Shown in pieces: positions 1-8,780 of a stretch of 64,000 bases of DNA. Below the pieces are notes generated by a model. It saw nothing but the letters and a program-made list of their open reading frames with translations. It did not search any database and was not told where the DNA came from. Source of the stretch: Aeoliella straminimaris. Its GTDB lineage: Bacteria > Planctomycetota > Planctomycetia > Pirellulales > Lacipirellulaceae. Made by a program: the position numbers and the translations under genes. Location of the stretch: the NCBI RefSeq assembly GCF_024054565.1, contig NZ_JAMXLR010000036.1:62001-126000 (forward strand). Direction: 5' to 3'. Within the stretch, counting starts at the first letter, position 1; the number at the start of each line of letters is the position of its first letter.

Positions 1-381
1 CATCGATGCGTTACTTCAAGCGAGCCTGTGCTTCCCCAGTCAGCAGAGGGGGTCTAACCCCTCCCTGGCTTGTCCTTCGGCCCTGCCAGTCCACTGGCGT
101 TATATCGCTGCATCCAATGCTGGCAAACCTGACGAGAACAGCTGACCGGGCGCGGGGGCCGTATAGCCTTCCAAGTCCAACGGTGCGCAGCTGTCGCGTC
201 TGCTAGTCGCTTCAACGGCACTGTCTGCAGTGATCGCCAGGGCGGATGTCGGCCTATGACTGATTTGCTCGACTAAATAGAACGATGGAGAGCCCAGATC
301 AACGTGGCCTATATAGAACACGAAGATACTCTTGGGTGCTGAATATTGCCCGCCGCTACCACAACGGCAAGGCCTTTAAAT
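1..381. other. Gene-free stretch at window start
   Basis: I see no convincing coding region here. The short open frames on both strands lack ribosome binding sites and family resemblance. It could be the 3' flank of a gene outside the window. Confidence 0.4.
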
Positions 382-672
382 TCAGTTGGACGACAAATTC
401 TCTCTCACAAATCGTCTGAGATTCCTAGATAGAATACGTGCAGTTAGCGATGGATTGGGAAGTAACTCCTGCTCGAAACGCCCAGACACCGACGCCTTCA
501 GCATGATCCGATTACGTAACAATAATCTCAGTAACGGCTCTAACGGGCGACCGCTCACTATGCCGATGCGGAGAAGGGAAGTCAGCCCATCAAAACGGAC
601 AACGATCTTACGTCCTTCGAATTCAAGCGTGACCGGTCGGCCCATGCACAGTCCCCATAGCCGGCCGGTCAT
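382..672 (-). CDS. Small hypothetical protein, second gene of a two-gene unit
   Basis: A 96-residue protein that I do not recognise. It is basic towards the C-terminus and has no signal peptide, membrane segment or cysteine motif. Its ATG lies only 2 bases after the stop of the upstream 70-residue gene, so the two are probably translated together. The upstream gene has a good ribosome binding site, which lends support to this one by coupling. The overlapping plus-strand frame at 386-715 is probably a shadow. The function is unknown. Confidence 0.45.
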   Translation of the reverse strand: MTGRLWGLCMGRPVTLEFEGRKIVVRFDGLTSLLRIGIVSGRPLEPLLRLLLRNRIMLKASVSGRFEQELLPNPSLTARILSRNLRRFVRENLSSN

Positions 673-674
673 AA

Positions 675-887
675 TCAGTTTGGGCTTGAGCCGAGATCAG
701 TCGTTCGCACCTTGAGAGTGCCAGACAGGACCCATTCGGCGTGTTCGGCATCGCTGCCAGCGCCGCTTGGGACTTTGAAGTGCATGTCGTCGAAATCATA
801 GATGATCTCGGCGTTTCTTCCAGTTAAACGATCGTACAAACCGATAGCCAAGTCTGGCCAAGTTGTTGTGTGTTGATTGTCTGGCAT
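675..887 (-). CDS. Small hypothetical protein, first gene of a two-gene unit
   Basis: A 70-residue acidic protein of unknown family. The start is well supported: a GGAGG ribosome binding site lies about 6 bases before the ATG at 887. The centre contains a phrase rich in D, F and H (YDFDDMHFKV). No signal peptide or membrane segment is visible. The next gene on this strand starts 2 bases after its stop. It may be a planctomycete-specific orphan; no function can be assigned from the sequence. Confidence 0.55.
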   Translation of the reverse strand: MPDNQHTTTWPDLAIGLYDRLTGRNAEIIYDFDDMHFKVPSGAGSDAEHAEWVLSGTLKVRTTDLGSSPN

Positions 888-944
888 AACAGTCCTCCAC
901 TTTCTCTAAATCTAGGAATAGTTAGGGCTCGTAATATGATTTGG

Positions 945-1670
945 TTACCCTCGACGCACGCTTGCCAGCCCGCCGTCGATGTTGAAGACCGATCCTGTTA
1001 TCCAACTATTCTCCGGCTCAATCAGCCATAGCACGGCAGAAGCGATGTCTTCTGGCTCTCCCAGCCTGTCGACGGCGTGCATCTTCCGCGAGTACTCAGC
1101 AGATCGCTCCTTGGACCAGATTTGTTGCGTCATCTTCGACTTTACAAGGCCTGGTGCGATGACGTTGAAACGGATTCCCTTCGAGCAATAAGTGGCCGCT
1201 GCTGATCTAGCTAAGCCAGCAACGCCGGCCTTCGCGGCGGCAATTGCCTCGTGGTTGGGCAGGCCGATCTCGGCCGCCGCCGAGGAGAATAGTATCACCG
1301 ATCCACCGGAATCCTTCATCACGTTGGCAGCTGACTTCACTACTGCGAATGCAGAGGTCAGGTTGCTCCCAATCGTGTCGTGCCATTCCTCGGCAGTGGT
1401 GATGTTGGCTGGCTTGATCAACACGGATCCGACGCAGTTTACGATGCCTTGTAAACCACCTAGTTTGGTGTGGGCAGCTTGAACGCACTGATCGACTGCT
1501 TCTATCTCAGATGCATTTACCACGGAGTAAGGGCTGTCGAGCTCGGAACTGAGTTCGGCCAGGTCCTGTTCAGTACGGCCCGCTAAGAAGACTTGGTGGC
1601 CTTTGCTCCTGAGGCCACGGGCCACTCTGGAGCCAACGGCACCAGTTGCACCTAGAATCAGGCAATTCAT
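945..1670 (-). CDS. SDR-family protein lacking the catalytic tyrosine, last gene of a pterin operon
   Basis: A 241-residue short-chain dehydrogenase/reductase. The N-terminal nucleotide-binding motif GATGAVGSRVARGL is present, followed by the NCVG segment and a paired serine (FSSAAA). The usual active-site YxxxK reads IAAAK: the lysine is kept but the tyrosine is isoleucine, so classical proton transfer is doubtful. The C-terminal IDGG motif is intact. The ATG overlaps the stop of the 6-pyruvoyl-tetrahydropterin synthase gene by four bases (ATGA), which follows GTP cyclohydrolase I. By position it would be the sepiapterin-reductase-like step of tetrahydrobiopterin synthesis, but the altered active site leaves substrate and even catalysis uncertain. 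Confidence 0.85.
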   Translation of the reverse strand: MNCLILGATGAVGSRVARGLRSKGHQVFLAGRTEQDLAELSSELDSPYSVVNASEIEAVDQCVQAAHTKLGGLQGIVNCVGSVLIKPANITTAEEWHDTIGSNLTSAFAVVKSAANVMKDSGGSVILFSSAAAEIGLPNHEAIAAAKAGVAGLARSAAATYCSKGIRFNVIAPGLVKSKMTQQIWSKERSAEYSRKMHAVDRLGEPEDIASAVLWLIEPENSWITGSVFNIDGGLASVRRG

Positions 1671-2149
1671 GATACTGCCTCTATCTGTAGAAGCTCGTTG
1701 TCTTTATTGGCAAAGTGCCGGTTGTCAGACACCCAGTCTTCCCGAGTGTAGACGCAGACCGACGAATCGGTTTCGCGGATTTCGAGTTGATGAAGCCGGA
1801 AGCCGAGTTCGGTAATTTCGCCAAATAAGATGAACGCCAGATTCTCCACGCTCGTTGGACGTGTAAACCGTTTCAACCGCAGCGTTTCACCGGTGCGCTC
1901 GCAGTGGTCCACTAAAGTCCTGTAAAGCGGATCTTCTATATTGATCAACAGAGCGTGGTCGTACTGTGTCTTCAATAAAGGTGCTACCTTGGCATCAAAG
2001 TCGCCAAAGAGCGTACTGATTGAACCCTTCCGCTCGACTTCGAAGTGGCAGACCACTCCGTACCGGTGGCCATGCAGGTTGCGACACTTGTCTGCCAACT
2101 CTTCGTTCCGATGAGCGGCATAAAACTTGTATTCTTTGCGAATGATCAT
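1667..2149 (-). CDS. 6-pyruvoyl-tetrahydropterin synthase / QueD family protein
   Basis: A 160-residue protein of the PTPS/QueD family, which converts dihydroneopterin triphosphate to 6-pyruvoyl-tetrahydropterin or, as QueD, to 6-carboxy-tetrahydropterin. Zinc ligands are visible as H13 (YAAH) and the CRNLHGH motif (C22, H26, H28). The C-x3-HGH spacing is the one described for QueD, while animal PTPS has C-x5-HGH. The segment RPTSVENLAF near residue 97 and the ETDSS motif near 125 complete the family signature. The gene sits between folE (30-base gap) and an SDR gene (4-base overlap). The context favours biopterin synthesis and the cysteine spacing favours queuosine. No other que gene is in the window, so the choice stays open. 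Confidence 0.85.
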   Translation of the reverse strand: MIIRKEYKFYAAHRNEELADKCRNLHGHRYGVVCHFEVERKGSISTLFGDFDAKVAPLLKTQYDHALLINIEDPLYRTLVDHCERTGETLRLKRFTRPTSVENLAFILFGEITELGFRLHQLEIRETDSSVCVYTREDWVSDNRHFANKDNELLQIEAVS

Positions 2150-2179
2150 GATGTTTTTTCGAGTCGGTGAGAGTGCACC

Positions 2180-2851
2180 TCACCTACCTTGGATGAGTGA
2201 CAGCACTTCGGATCGGCTGGCTTGGTTGCTCTTAAATTCGCCACGCAAGGCGCTGGTGACGGTCAGACTTCCAGGTTTGCGAATTCCTCGAATCGACATG
2301 CACGAGTGCTCTGCCTCGATGACGACCGCCACACCGGAAGTTTGCAGTTCGGACTCGATTAGGTCTGCAATTGTCTGGGTCATCCGTTCTTGGACCTGAG
2401 GTCGCCGTGAGACTTCTTCGACGACTCGAGCCAACTTGCTGAGCCCCGTTACTTTTCCGTTGGGTAGATAGCCGACATGCGCAACTCCACTAAAGGGTAG
2501 CAGGTGGTGCTCGCACATGCTGTTAAACCAGATGTCACGCACCAGCACTAGTTCGTCGTACTCTTCTGGGAAAGTGACTCGCAGGTGCCTGGCTGGATCG
2601 CTTTGCAGACCCCCAAACATCTCTGCATACATCTTCGCCACGCGTCGAGGGGTGTCTATTAGGCCAGGTCGGTTGGGGTCTTCTCCAACCGCTTCCAGGA
2701 TTGTGCGTACAGCCGCCTCGATACTTTGTCGGTTAGCTTCCGTCAGGTCAGATTGCAAATGGGTCCGATTGGAGTGGCCCACTCTCTTGACCTTCGGTCG
2801 TGCTGCCTCGGTGTGATGGCCATTCGAGTCAGACAAAGGGCTTGCTATCAT
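2180..2851 (-). CDS. folE: GTP cyclohydrolase I
   Basis: A 223-residue enzyme that converts GTP to 7,8-dihydroneopterin triphosphate and formate in the cytoplasm, the entry to folate, biopterin and queuosine pathways. Family motifs are intact: [10 protein letters not shown] with zinc ligands C113 and H116, [15 protein letters not shown], and [11 protein letters not shown] carrying the third zinc ligand C184. The first 35 residues are a low-conservation extension. It is the first gene of a three-gene minus-strand operon with the PTPS-like and SDR genes. A divergent DNA glycosylase gene begins 286 bases upstream, so the shared intergenic region must hold both promoters. Zinc-dependent type IA enzyme; identification is secure. 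Confidence 0.96.
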   Translation of the reverse strand: MIASPLSDSNGHHTEAARPKVKRVGHSNRTHLQSDLTEANRQSIEAAVRTILEAVGEDPNRPGLIDTPRRVAKMYAEMFGGLQSDPARHLRVTFPEEYDELVLVRDIWFNSMCEHHLLPFSGVAHVGYLPNGKVTGLSKLARVVEEVSRRPQVQERMTQTIADLIESELQTSGVAVVIEAEHSCMSIRGIRKPGSLTVTSALRGEFKSNQASRSEVLSLIQGR

Positions 2852-3137
2852 CTTGGTCTCGTGGTTGCGGGTGTTCTCGTTCCAACAGTGGTTCTATAGT
2901 TACGCAGTTAGGATCGACAAGTCGCGGGCCAAGGCGTATTTCCGAGCCCCGGCAGATGCGGTCTGGGACCGAAGCGAGAATCGCAAGGCGTGAGATTTGA
3001 GTAGCAGCTGGCAGGTTGAAGGAGACCGCCGATCGACTTCTTGGTGTTCGCCGACTCAGAGGACCAAGGCGTCCACCGCAACGTTTTTTTGCTCACGAAT
3101 GTGGAGATGGAATTAGCTCCGCCAGGAGGCTAAATAG

Positions 3138-3959
3138 ATGCCAGAGGGACATGCTATCCACCGCATCGCCCGCGATCACAACCGTGACTTTGCCGGCCAA
3201 TCGCTAATCGTTACCTCACCGCAAGGACGATTCGTCCTTGGTGCCCGCCGCATAAATGGTGAAACATTGGAGCGTGTCGAGGCTCACGGCAAACACCTCT
3301 GCTACCACTGGTCGGGCGGCCAACTCCTCCACATCCACTTGGGGCTATACGGCAGGTTCCGGAATCATCGATCACCACCCCCGGAGCCCCGAGGGCAGGT
3401 GCGCCTGCGCATCATCGGGGAGGGCAAGTCCTTCGATTTGAACGGCCCCAATCGCTGCGAACTGCTGACGCACGAAGAGTGGCGACTTCTGCGTAACCGG
3501 CTAGGCGAAGACCCACTGCGAGACGACGGCGACCCTACTGTCGCATGGCGGAAGGTCCAGGCGAGTCGAGCAGCAATTGGCTCGTTGCTGCTAAATCAGT
3601 CTATCCTTGCGGGAGTGGGGAACATCTACCGCAGCGAAGTCCTATTCCTGCTTCGCATCCACCCAGCCACGCCAGCCAAGTACCTGAGTCGAGGTCAGTT
3701 CGACGACCTCTGGAGTGAGCTGCAGCGTTTGCTGCAGATCGGTGTGCGTTACAACCGCATTATTGTTGCCGAACCTGAAGCGGTCGGACGACCGCGCAGC
3801 AAGATGAGGCGGGAAGAACGGCTGCTGATATACAAGAAACAGCACTGCTCGAGTTGCGGAGCGCGCGTCCATTCCTGGGAACTGGCTGCTCGAACGGTTT
3901 ATGCCTGCAGTCGGTGCCAGCCACACCCGCGGGCCAACCGCGAAGTGGCACGACCCTAG
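3138..3959 (+). CDS. Fpg/Nei-family DNA glycosylase/AP lyase
   Basis: A 273-residue base-excision repair enzyme. The N-terminus after Met removal is PEGH, matching the Nei-type catalytic Pro2-Glu3 pair. The GVGNIYRSEVLF motif of the helix-two-turn-helix region lies near residue 155, and a C-terminal zinc finger (CSSCG, then CSRCQ) spans about residues 234-258. The ATG is supported by a strong AGGAGG about 8 bases upstream. The PEGH start and overall length resemble Nei subtypes rather than MutM (PELPE). It probably removes oxidised pyrimidines and cleaves the abasic site. It is divergent from the folE operon and appears monocistronic. Confidence 0.9.
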   Translation: MPEGHAIHRIARDHNRDFAGQSLIVTSPQGRFVLGARRINGETLERVEAHGKHLCYHWSGGQLLHIHLGLYGRFRNHRSPPPEPRGQVRLRIIGEGKSFDLNGPNRCELLTHEEWRLLRNRLGEDPLRDDGDPTVAWRKVQASRAAIGSLLLNQSILAGVGNIYRSEVLFLLRIHPATPAKYLSRGQFDDLWSELQRLLQIGVRYNRIIVAEPEAVGRPRSKMRREERLLIYKKQHCSSCGARVHSWELAARTVYACSRCQPHPRANREVARP

Positions 3960-4026
3960 TCGACTGGCATTCTCTTCCAACTGTATGAAGGAATCGGACG
4001 GCATTCTGCCCGCGGGTAGTGTTGCA

Positions 4027-4578
4027 TCACCAACCCTGCGAACCCGGTTCCCCTTTGAACGGGCCGACGATTTCCGGCGTGACCCATCCACCGTAGAAAC
4101 CGCCCGCCTGCGGTTGGACTCGGATTCCGCCAACGCAGCAGTCAACCCGCGACGGGTAGAACGCCAAGTAGCCTTTGATCGCTTCGAACTGCGGGAAAGG
4201 CTGTTCGTACGACCACGCAACCTTGAGGCCCGGTGGGTGCTCGGGGACGACGACAGACCAGTAGGTAGCTTCACCTTTCCATTCGCAGAAAGATGTACCG
4301 CTTGCCGGTTGCAGATATTCAGATTGCACGTCAGAGCGAGGCAGGTAGAAGGTTGGCGGGCTCGCCGTTTCCAGAACACGCATCGCCCGTGTCGTGCGAG
4401 CAATCTCCACTCCCTCGATTGCCACCGTCACCAGGCGGTCGTCCGCCTCGATTGCTGGCGGGCGCGGATAGTCCCACACAGACTCCTGCCCCTCTTGCGG
4501 TGGAACGGCGAAATCTGGCCGTTTGTCGCCGGTGAAGTTCCATAAACTTCGAGTTTGCTCAAGCCAGGAATCGGACAT
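4027..4578 (-). CDS. DUF427 domain-containing protein
   Basis: A 183-residue protein of the DUF427 family. Recognisable segments are YPRPPAIE near residue 36, VEIARTTRAMRVLETASPPTFYLPR in the middle (the conserved VLETSHPPTYYxP-like element), CEWKGEATYW, and YEQPFPQFEAIKGYLAFYP near the end. The ATG at 4578 follows AGAAGATCG and is preferred over a TTG six codons earlier. The molecular role of DUF427 proteins is not established. The C-terminal 35 residues are glycine-rich and extend past the domain. It lies tail to tail with the glycosylase gene. Confidence 0.88.
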   Translation of the reverse strand: MSDSWLEQTRSLWNFTGDKRPDFAVPPQEGQESVWDYPRPPAIEADDRLVTVAIEGVEIARTTRAMRVLETASPPTFYLPRSDVQSEYLQPASGTSFCEWKGEATYWSVVVPEHPPGLKVAWSYEQPFPQFEAIKGYLAFYPSRVDCCVGGIRVQPQAGGFYGGWVTPEIVGPFKGEPGSQGW

Positions 4579-4676
4579 CGATCTTCTACTTTTCAATCGC
4601 CTCGAACCAACCTGTAAACAATGGCGCTAAAGTAGCGCGACGATGGAGAGACCAGACGTTGCAGTTGGTTGTGGGA

Positions 4677-4925
4677 CTAATCACGTCCAGCACTGTCTTT
4701 TCGAAACACCTCCGACTGCACTGCTCGAGCATCTCTCCGAAACGCGCCGGGATGTTCGACGTAAAGCTGTTCTCCACACTCGGTGCAGGCGGGTTGTGCC
4801 GGTGAAACGCTGGCTCTACAACTCGGGCACTCCGAATCAAGGTGCGATGTCGGTAGGTAATCCCGATCCCAATGCGACACGTGTTGCTGCTTGACGGGTT
4901 CGGAGTAGATCTTCATCTTTGACAT
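4677..4925 (-). CDS. Small zinc-ribbon protein
   Basis: An 82-residue protein with a CPSC-x9-CTEC pair in the middle, the pattern of a treble-clef or zinc-ribbon site. The flanks are charged and hydrophilic with no membrane segment. I chose the ATG at 4925, which has a purine-rich AGAGAA upstream; an in-frame TTG at 4991 would add 22 residues. It lies 77 bases downstream of the SpoIIE-type phosphatase gene on the same strand and may be cotranscribed with it. The function is unknown; a small nucleic-acid or protein-binding adaptor is a guess only. Confidence 0.55.
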   Translation of the reverse strand: MSKMKIYSEPVKQQHVSHWDRDYLPTSHLDSECPSCRASVSPAQPACTECGEQLYVEHPGAFRRDARAVQSEVFRKDSAGRD

Positions 4926-5002
4926 GGAATAGTTCTCTTTCGATAGTCGGCTCCCCTTCCGAAATAATAGGGAAGTTGGCACTTTCGCCAAGCGAAGAAG
5001 AT

Positions 5003-5863
5003 CTAGCTGAAGGATGTGGAATCACGCGGTGGGCGGAGCAAACGAAGAGGTGCCAACAGGTTTGCAGCTAGAGTGGGCGAAGAACCATCGGCCTGAAAAA
5101 GCAATGCGGTGGCGTCGTCGTCCCGCAGATTTCCCTGGTCGAGTTTCGAGACTTGCTCTATCACTTCGGGGAGAATTCGATCCGGCTGGGAAACATCGAT
5201 CTCCTCCACAATTTTGTGAAGTCCGTGGGAGCCAAGCGCTTGTCCGTTCGGGGTCAGCGCCTCGGTGTATGCGTCGCTTACACACAGAACGAGGTCGCCG
5301 GGTGACAAACTTGTTTCGAATCGCGAGTAGTCAGACTGATCACTCACGCCCAAGGGCGTGTCGGCCAGACCATCGCCTCGAGCGGTGGGAACAAGTTGTT
5401 CGGCCGACTCCCAGGCACCTTTGTCCGCTCGATACAGAAGCGCGACGGGATGTCCGGCATTGCAGAATTGAAGAGAGCGGGTTGGTGAAAAATAAGTGCA
5501 AACCAGCGCTGTGGCGAACACCGCAGGGTCGGTGCCAGAGAAGAACTCCCGGTTCATCTCGCGAACAAAGCCAGTTTGGCTGATAACGTTGATGTTTTTT
5601 CTCATCAAGTCCCGCAAGCCTGTTGCGATCTCGGCCACGGCCGGACCGTGGCCACTCACGTCGGCCAGCAGCAATCGCGTGATGCGGCCCGATGCGCAAG
5701 ACGATATGTAGTACACATCTCCACCGCTATCCCCCATGCCATGCGCAGTGCTGCGCAGCCAAAGCTTCAGGCCCGACACCGCAAAAGATCGATCAATCGG
5801 AGAGTTGCCCCCCCACACTTCCATGCATTCCATTCGGCCAGTTACTCGATCGTTTGTCTGCAT
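5003..5863 (-). CDS. SpoIIE/PPM-type serine phosphatase
   Basis: A 286-residue protein made almost entirely of a SpoIIE-like PPM phosphatase domain. The metal-binding acidic motifs are visible: SGGDVYY near residue 49, LLADVSGHG near residue 68, and RDDDATALL near residue 248. The CNAGHPVALLYR segment is also typical of the family. Such enzymes dephosphorylate anti-anti-sigma or related STAS proteins in partner-switching systems. There is no sensor, receiver or membrane domain, and no partner kinase or STAS gene is adjacent. The ATG at 5863 follows AGAAGCACA and is preferred over a GTG at 5896. A zinc-ribbon gene follows downstream. Confidence 0.88.
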   Translation of the reverse strand: MQTNDRVTGRMECMEVWGGNSPIDRSFAVSGLKLWLRSTAHGMGDSGGDVYYISSCASGRITRLLLADVSGHGPAVAEIATGLRDLMRKNINVISQTGFVREMNREFFSGTDPAVFATALVCTYFSPTRSLQFCNAGHPVALLYRADKGAWESAEQLVPTARGDGLADTPLGVSDQSDYSRFETSLSPGDLVLCVSDAYTEALTPNGQALGSHGLHKIVEEIDVSQPDRILPEVIEQVSKLDQGNLRDDDATALLFQADGSSPTLAANLLAPLRLLRPPRDSTSFS

Positions 5864-5896
5864 TGTGCTTCTATTTTGTCGATGGATGATGGACAC

Positions 5897-6942
5897 CCGG
5901 AACCACTAGTCTGCAGCACTGAGAGCTCGCTGATGCGCCTCGAACGAAACCGCGCTGCGGACCTTTGACTCCGTCGTCGAGTGGCACGACGCCGTACTAT
6001 CCTGTCACATGGCAAGGCCTGATATCGTACTTGATTGTGCTGAACCACAATGGTTGGCGATAGTTGCACCAGTGAGATCAATGCACACCTGCTATGTAGG
6101 CTCTTCTCCTTTGATCGTGGGATGCCTGCAGCATCAAGATTGGCAAATGGCAACTCCCAACTGGGCGTCCCTACCCCTTCATTCTTGTTAGCCGACTCGA
6201 TTTGGCTAGTCTAGATAGTCCGCAGTTCCCATCGGAAACCGCTGAGATTCCCGCCGACCGATAGATCGAGTTGGTGGGCCGCCGACCATCATGCGGCCAC
6301 GATGGCCAGCACGAACGTGCTAGCGAACCTGCCCCACTGTACGCAGGGGGCAGGGGACCCTAGAGAGCGGGCGGAAGGATTCCGGTGCTGGCTCAGTCAC
6401 GGACGCGGACGATCATTCGCCCTGTGAGGCGACCATCCAAAGGAGCGGTTGGGGGGAAAGCGTTTGGCGTGGTGCGGGGCATCAATCCTCCATCTGCCTT
6501 GAGCAGTGCCAGATATCTAGCGAGTCTGCCATGGAAGTCATCACAGCCAGCGGGTGGAGCGAAAGCGGAGTATCTGGCATGATCACTACCCGAGTACTCG
6601 CGGATCTCTTGGCTCAAGTTGCTACCACTTCGTACATGACTCGATTGGTTGGGTTCGTGCAAGTCGTCCACTACTCGCATTTTGAAAATGTCGGGAAGTT
6701 GGATTTCTCGGGGTTCGAACAACGGCACACAGGGCTAACCACCTGGGGCGTCGGCCACCCACAGGTGGATGTAAAGGCCGTGCCTGCATCTCAGGTAGGG
6801 CCGACGGCGAAATCCGCTAAAATCGAGCAGCGACTTGTCGTATCTGCCGAACCCGCTATAAACCCAGAGTGTTGACAGTGCGACGGCTCGTTTTGCTCCA
6901 CATCGAGATGTTCATCGGGGATGAGTTGCTCGCACTCCCAAA
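5897..6942. other. Gene-poor region of about 1 kb
   Basis: Overlapping open frames exist on both strands (for example 6393-6728 minus and 6531-6875 plus), but none has a ribosome binding site, a recognisable domain or a plausible composition. I see nothing definable. It may be decayed coding DNA. Confidence 0.4.
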
Positions 6943-7962
6943 GTGTTTGCTGACGAAAGATCTAAGCCGTTGGACACACCGACAAACATGGAACCAGACG
7001 TAACTGAGCATCGAACCGATGTTGCCAGCCGGAGCATCCTAGTCGTCGCAGGTGCCTACAACCTCCTCTGGGGAGCCGCGGTCATTGCCTTCCCAGCTTG
7101 GGCTTTCAGCCTCTTCGGCTTCGAGAGCCCGCCTTACCCCGAGATTTGGCAGTGCTTGGGGATGATCGTAGGGGTATACGGAGTCGGATACTTGATTGCT
7201 TCGAGCAATCCGAGCCGTCACTGGGCCCTTGTCTTCGTGGGTCTATTGGGCAAGATTCTGGGCCCGGTGGGATTCGCCTATTCGGCATTGAATAACGCCC
7301 TCCCTTGGAGTTGGGGATGGATCATTTTGTTCAACGACCTGATTTGGTGGATTCCATTTGGCTATGTTCTCTACATGGCAGCGAAGAAGAACTCGGATTC
7401 GAGCTTTGCAAAGCCCTACGAGTTGGACGACGCGATCGCACTCTTTCCAAGTCACCACGGCCAAACGCTGCTGGAATTGTCGAATGAAAGCCCTTTGATG
7501 ATCGTTTTTCTGCGGCACTTTGGCTGCAGTTTCTGCCGGGAAGCCCTGGACGATCTCAGGCAAGTCAGGAGTCGTATTGAAGAGCTCGGTTTCAATATTG
7601 CTTTAGTTCACATGAGTTTGCCGGACGATGCCGAGAGCATGCTGGATCGTTACCAGCTTCGTGGCGTTCATTACTTTTGCGACGTACAGTGTGATTTCTA
7701 TCGCGCTTTCGGACTGAAGCGAGGAACAGCATCGCAGCTCTTCGGACCTAGGCTATGGCCTCGAGCGATCAGCGCAATCTCCCAAGGACACACCGTTGGT
7801 CGGTTAGCTGGTGATGGATTTCGCATGCCGGGAGTCTTCTTCCTCTATCGCGGCGAAATTTGGAGTTCGTTTCGGCACCAAACTGCCGCCGACAGACCAG
7901 ACTATCTCGAGCTTGCGAACCAAGTGAAAAATATCTTGGATGCAGAATCAGTGCCGTCCTAG
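6943..7962 (+). CDS. Membrane protein with C-terminal peroxiredoxin-like (AhpC-TSA_2) domain
   Basis: A 339-residue fusion. Residues about 30-150 hold four hydrophobic segments (LVVAGAYNLLWG, CLGMIVGVYGVGYLI, ALVFVGLLGKILG, WIILFNDLIWWIPFGYVLY). Residues about 165-335 form a thioredoxin-fold domain of the PRXL2/SelL-like kind, with a CSFC redox pair in RHFGCSFCREAL near residue 190. The domain probably faces the cytoplasm as a membrane-tethered thiol-disulfide or peroxide reductase. The start is uncertain: GTG at 6943 or ATG at 6988, neither with a clear ribosome binding site. It stands alone; flanking genes give no clue to the substrate. Confidence 0.8.
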   Translation: MFADERSKPLDTPTNMEPDVTEHRTDVASRSILVVAGAYNLLWGAAVIAFPAWAFSLFGFESPPYPEIWQCLGMIVGVYGVGYLIASSNPSRHWALVFVGLLGKILGPVGFAYSALNNALPWSWGWIILFNDLIWWIPFGYVLYMAAKKNSDSSFAKPYELDDAIALFPSHHGQTLLELSNESPLMIVFLRHFGCSFCREALDDLRQVRSRIEELGFNIALVHMSLPDDAESMLDRYQLRGVHYFCDVQCDFYRAFGLKRGTASQLFGPRLWPRAISAISQGHTVGRLAGDGFRMPGVFFLYRGEIWSSFRHQTAADRPDYLELANQVKNILDAESVPS

Positions 7963-8097
7963 CAGAATGTTCGCCGTACAGTCATCACCCAGTGATGGAA
8001 TGCTCGACCGACGGCAAGAACACGGAACAATAAGATGCCTACGCGATCGCGCGCTGAATGCAGGTGATGCAATCGCGTGGCGCGTTCGACTAGTACC

Positions 8098-8490
8098 TTA
8101 ATCCACTACTATCCGAACAAGAACGTAGCGTCGCCAACCAGAAGGCTGGGCGAATGCCCCGGTGCGTGTTGAAAGTACGACCTGGCAATATTGGTCGTAG
8201 CCGCACTCCTCAAGAGACGCGTAGTCGGAGTCGAAGGTTGGCAGTTCGGTGTTCGTGGGTGTGCTTGGTTCACGCCCAACCTGCAGGTCGTCCTTAAGAG
8301 CGTCGTAAAGGGCTGAAGCGGGCTTCCACCACTCATCGCCGGGCAGGACTTCCATCTTTCCGTCAACAACTTTGCCCCACGTGCCGCAGTAACGAACCTT
8401 GCCCCGTGTTTTCTTTGTCCATGCATCATTGCTGGCCGGGGCAAGAGGAAAGTCCTTGTTCGGCTTGCGGGAAACCTTGTGCTTGCCCAC
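8098..8490 (-). pseudogene. Truncated tyrosine-recombinase (integrase) N-terminal remnant
   Basis: A 130-residue frame whose first 75 residues match the pattern I know from planctomycete site-specific integrases: KPNKDFPLAP, then WTKKTRGKVRYCGTW, then ALYDALKDDLQVGREP. In intact members this N-terminal DNA-binding segment is followed by a core-binding and a catalytic R-H-R-Y domain. Here the similarity stops and an unrelated tail runs to the stop, so no recombinase can be made. The frame opens with GTG. It lies 200 bases from a tRNA-Ser gene, a classic integration site, which suggests the remains of an integrated element. The family call comes from pattern memory, not from a search. Confidence 0.6.
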
Positions 8491-8567
8491 CGAGGTTTTG
8501 CGTGAGCGGGGGATAAGCTAGAATTGTCCACGGCATCGATTCCTTTGCTTTAGGATCCAGTCGGTGT

Positions 8568-8663
8568 CGACTTGCCCGGTGTTCCAGGTCGGGCAGGGCA
8601 CTGTTTAATACCGCTTTCACCGTGCGCGGTATTTAGCCGCCCGGCAAACAGGCGGGCAAGTCG
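8568..8663. repeat. Nested inverted repeats between integrase remnant and tRNA-Ser
   Basis: CGACTTGCCCG at 8568-8578 is repeated in inverted orientation at 8653-8663. Inside this pair, AATACCGC at 8607-8614 is inverted at 8626-8633. Both pairings are perfect. They could form a branched hairpin in RNA or mark a recombination or protein-binding site. No T-run follows, so a simple terminator is unlikely. Confidence 0.6.
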
Positions 8664-8690
8664 GCAGAAATGCCTGCAAATTAGCGGTTC

Positions 8691-8779
8691 GGTCGGGTGG
8701 CAGAGTCTGGTTGAATGCACCGGTCTTGAAAACCGGCGTGCTCGAAAGAGTACCGGGGGTTCGAATCCCTCCCCGACCG
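8691..8779 (+). tRNA. tRNA-Ser (anticodon UGA)
   Basis: An 89-base class II tRNA. The acceptor stem GGTCGGG pairs with CCCGACC at 8772-8778. The anticodon stem CCGGT/ACCGG encloses loop CTTGAAA with anticodon TGA. A long variable arm (CGTGCTCGAAAGAGTACC region) is typical of serine tRNAs, and the T loop TTCGAAT is intact. CCA is not encoded. It decodes UCA and related serine codons. An integrase remnant and inverted repeats lie just upstream. Confidence 0.95.
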
Positions 8780-8780
8780 C

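Noticed and set aside
1667..2149. Firm assignment as QueD or as biopterin synthase
   Set aside because: The cysteine spacing and the gene context point in different directions, so only the family is named.
5842..6153. Minus-strand frame upstream of the phosphatase gene
   Set aside because: Serine- and arginine-rich without start signals; partly overlaps the phosphatase start.
6393..6875. Overlapping open frames on both strands
   Set aside because: Neither has a ribosome binding site, signal peptide, domain or credible composition.
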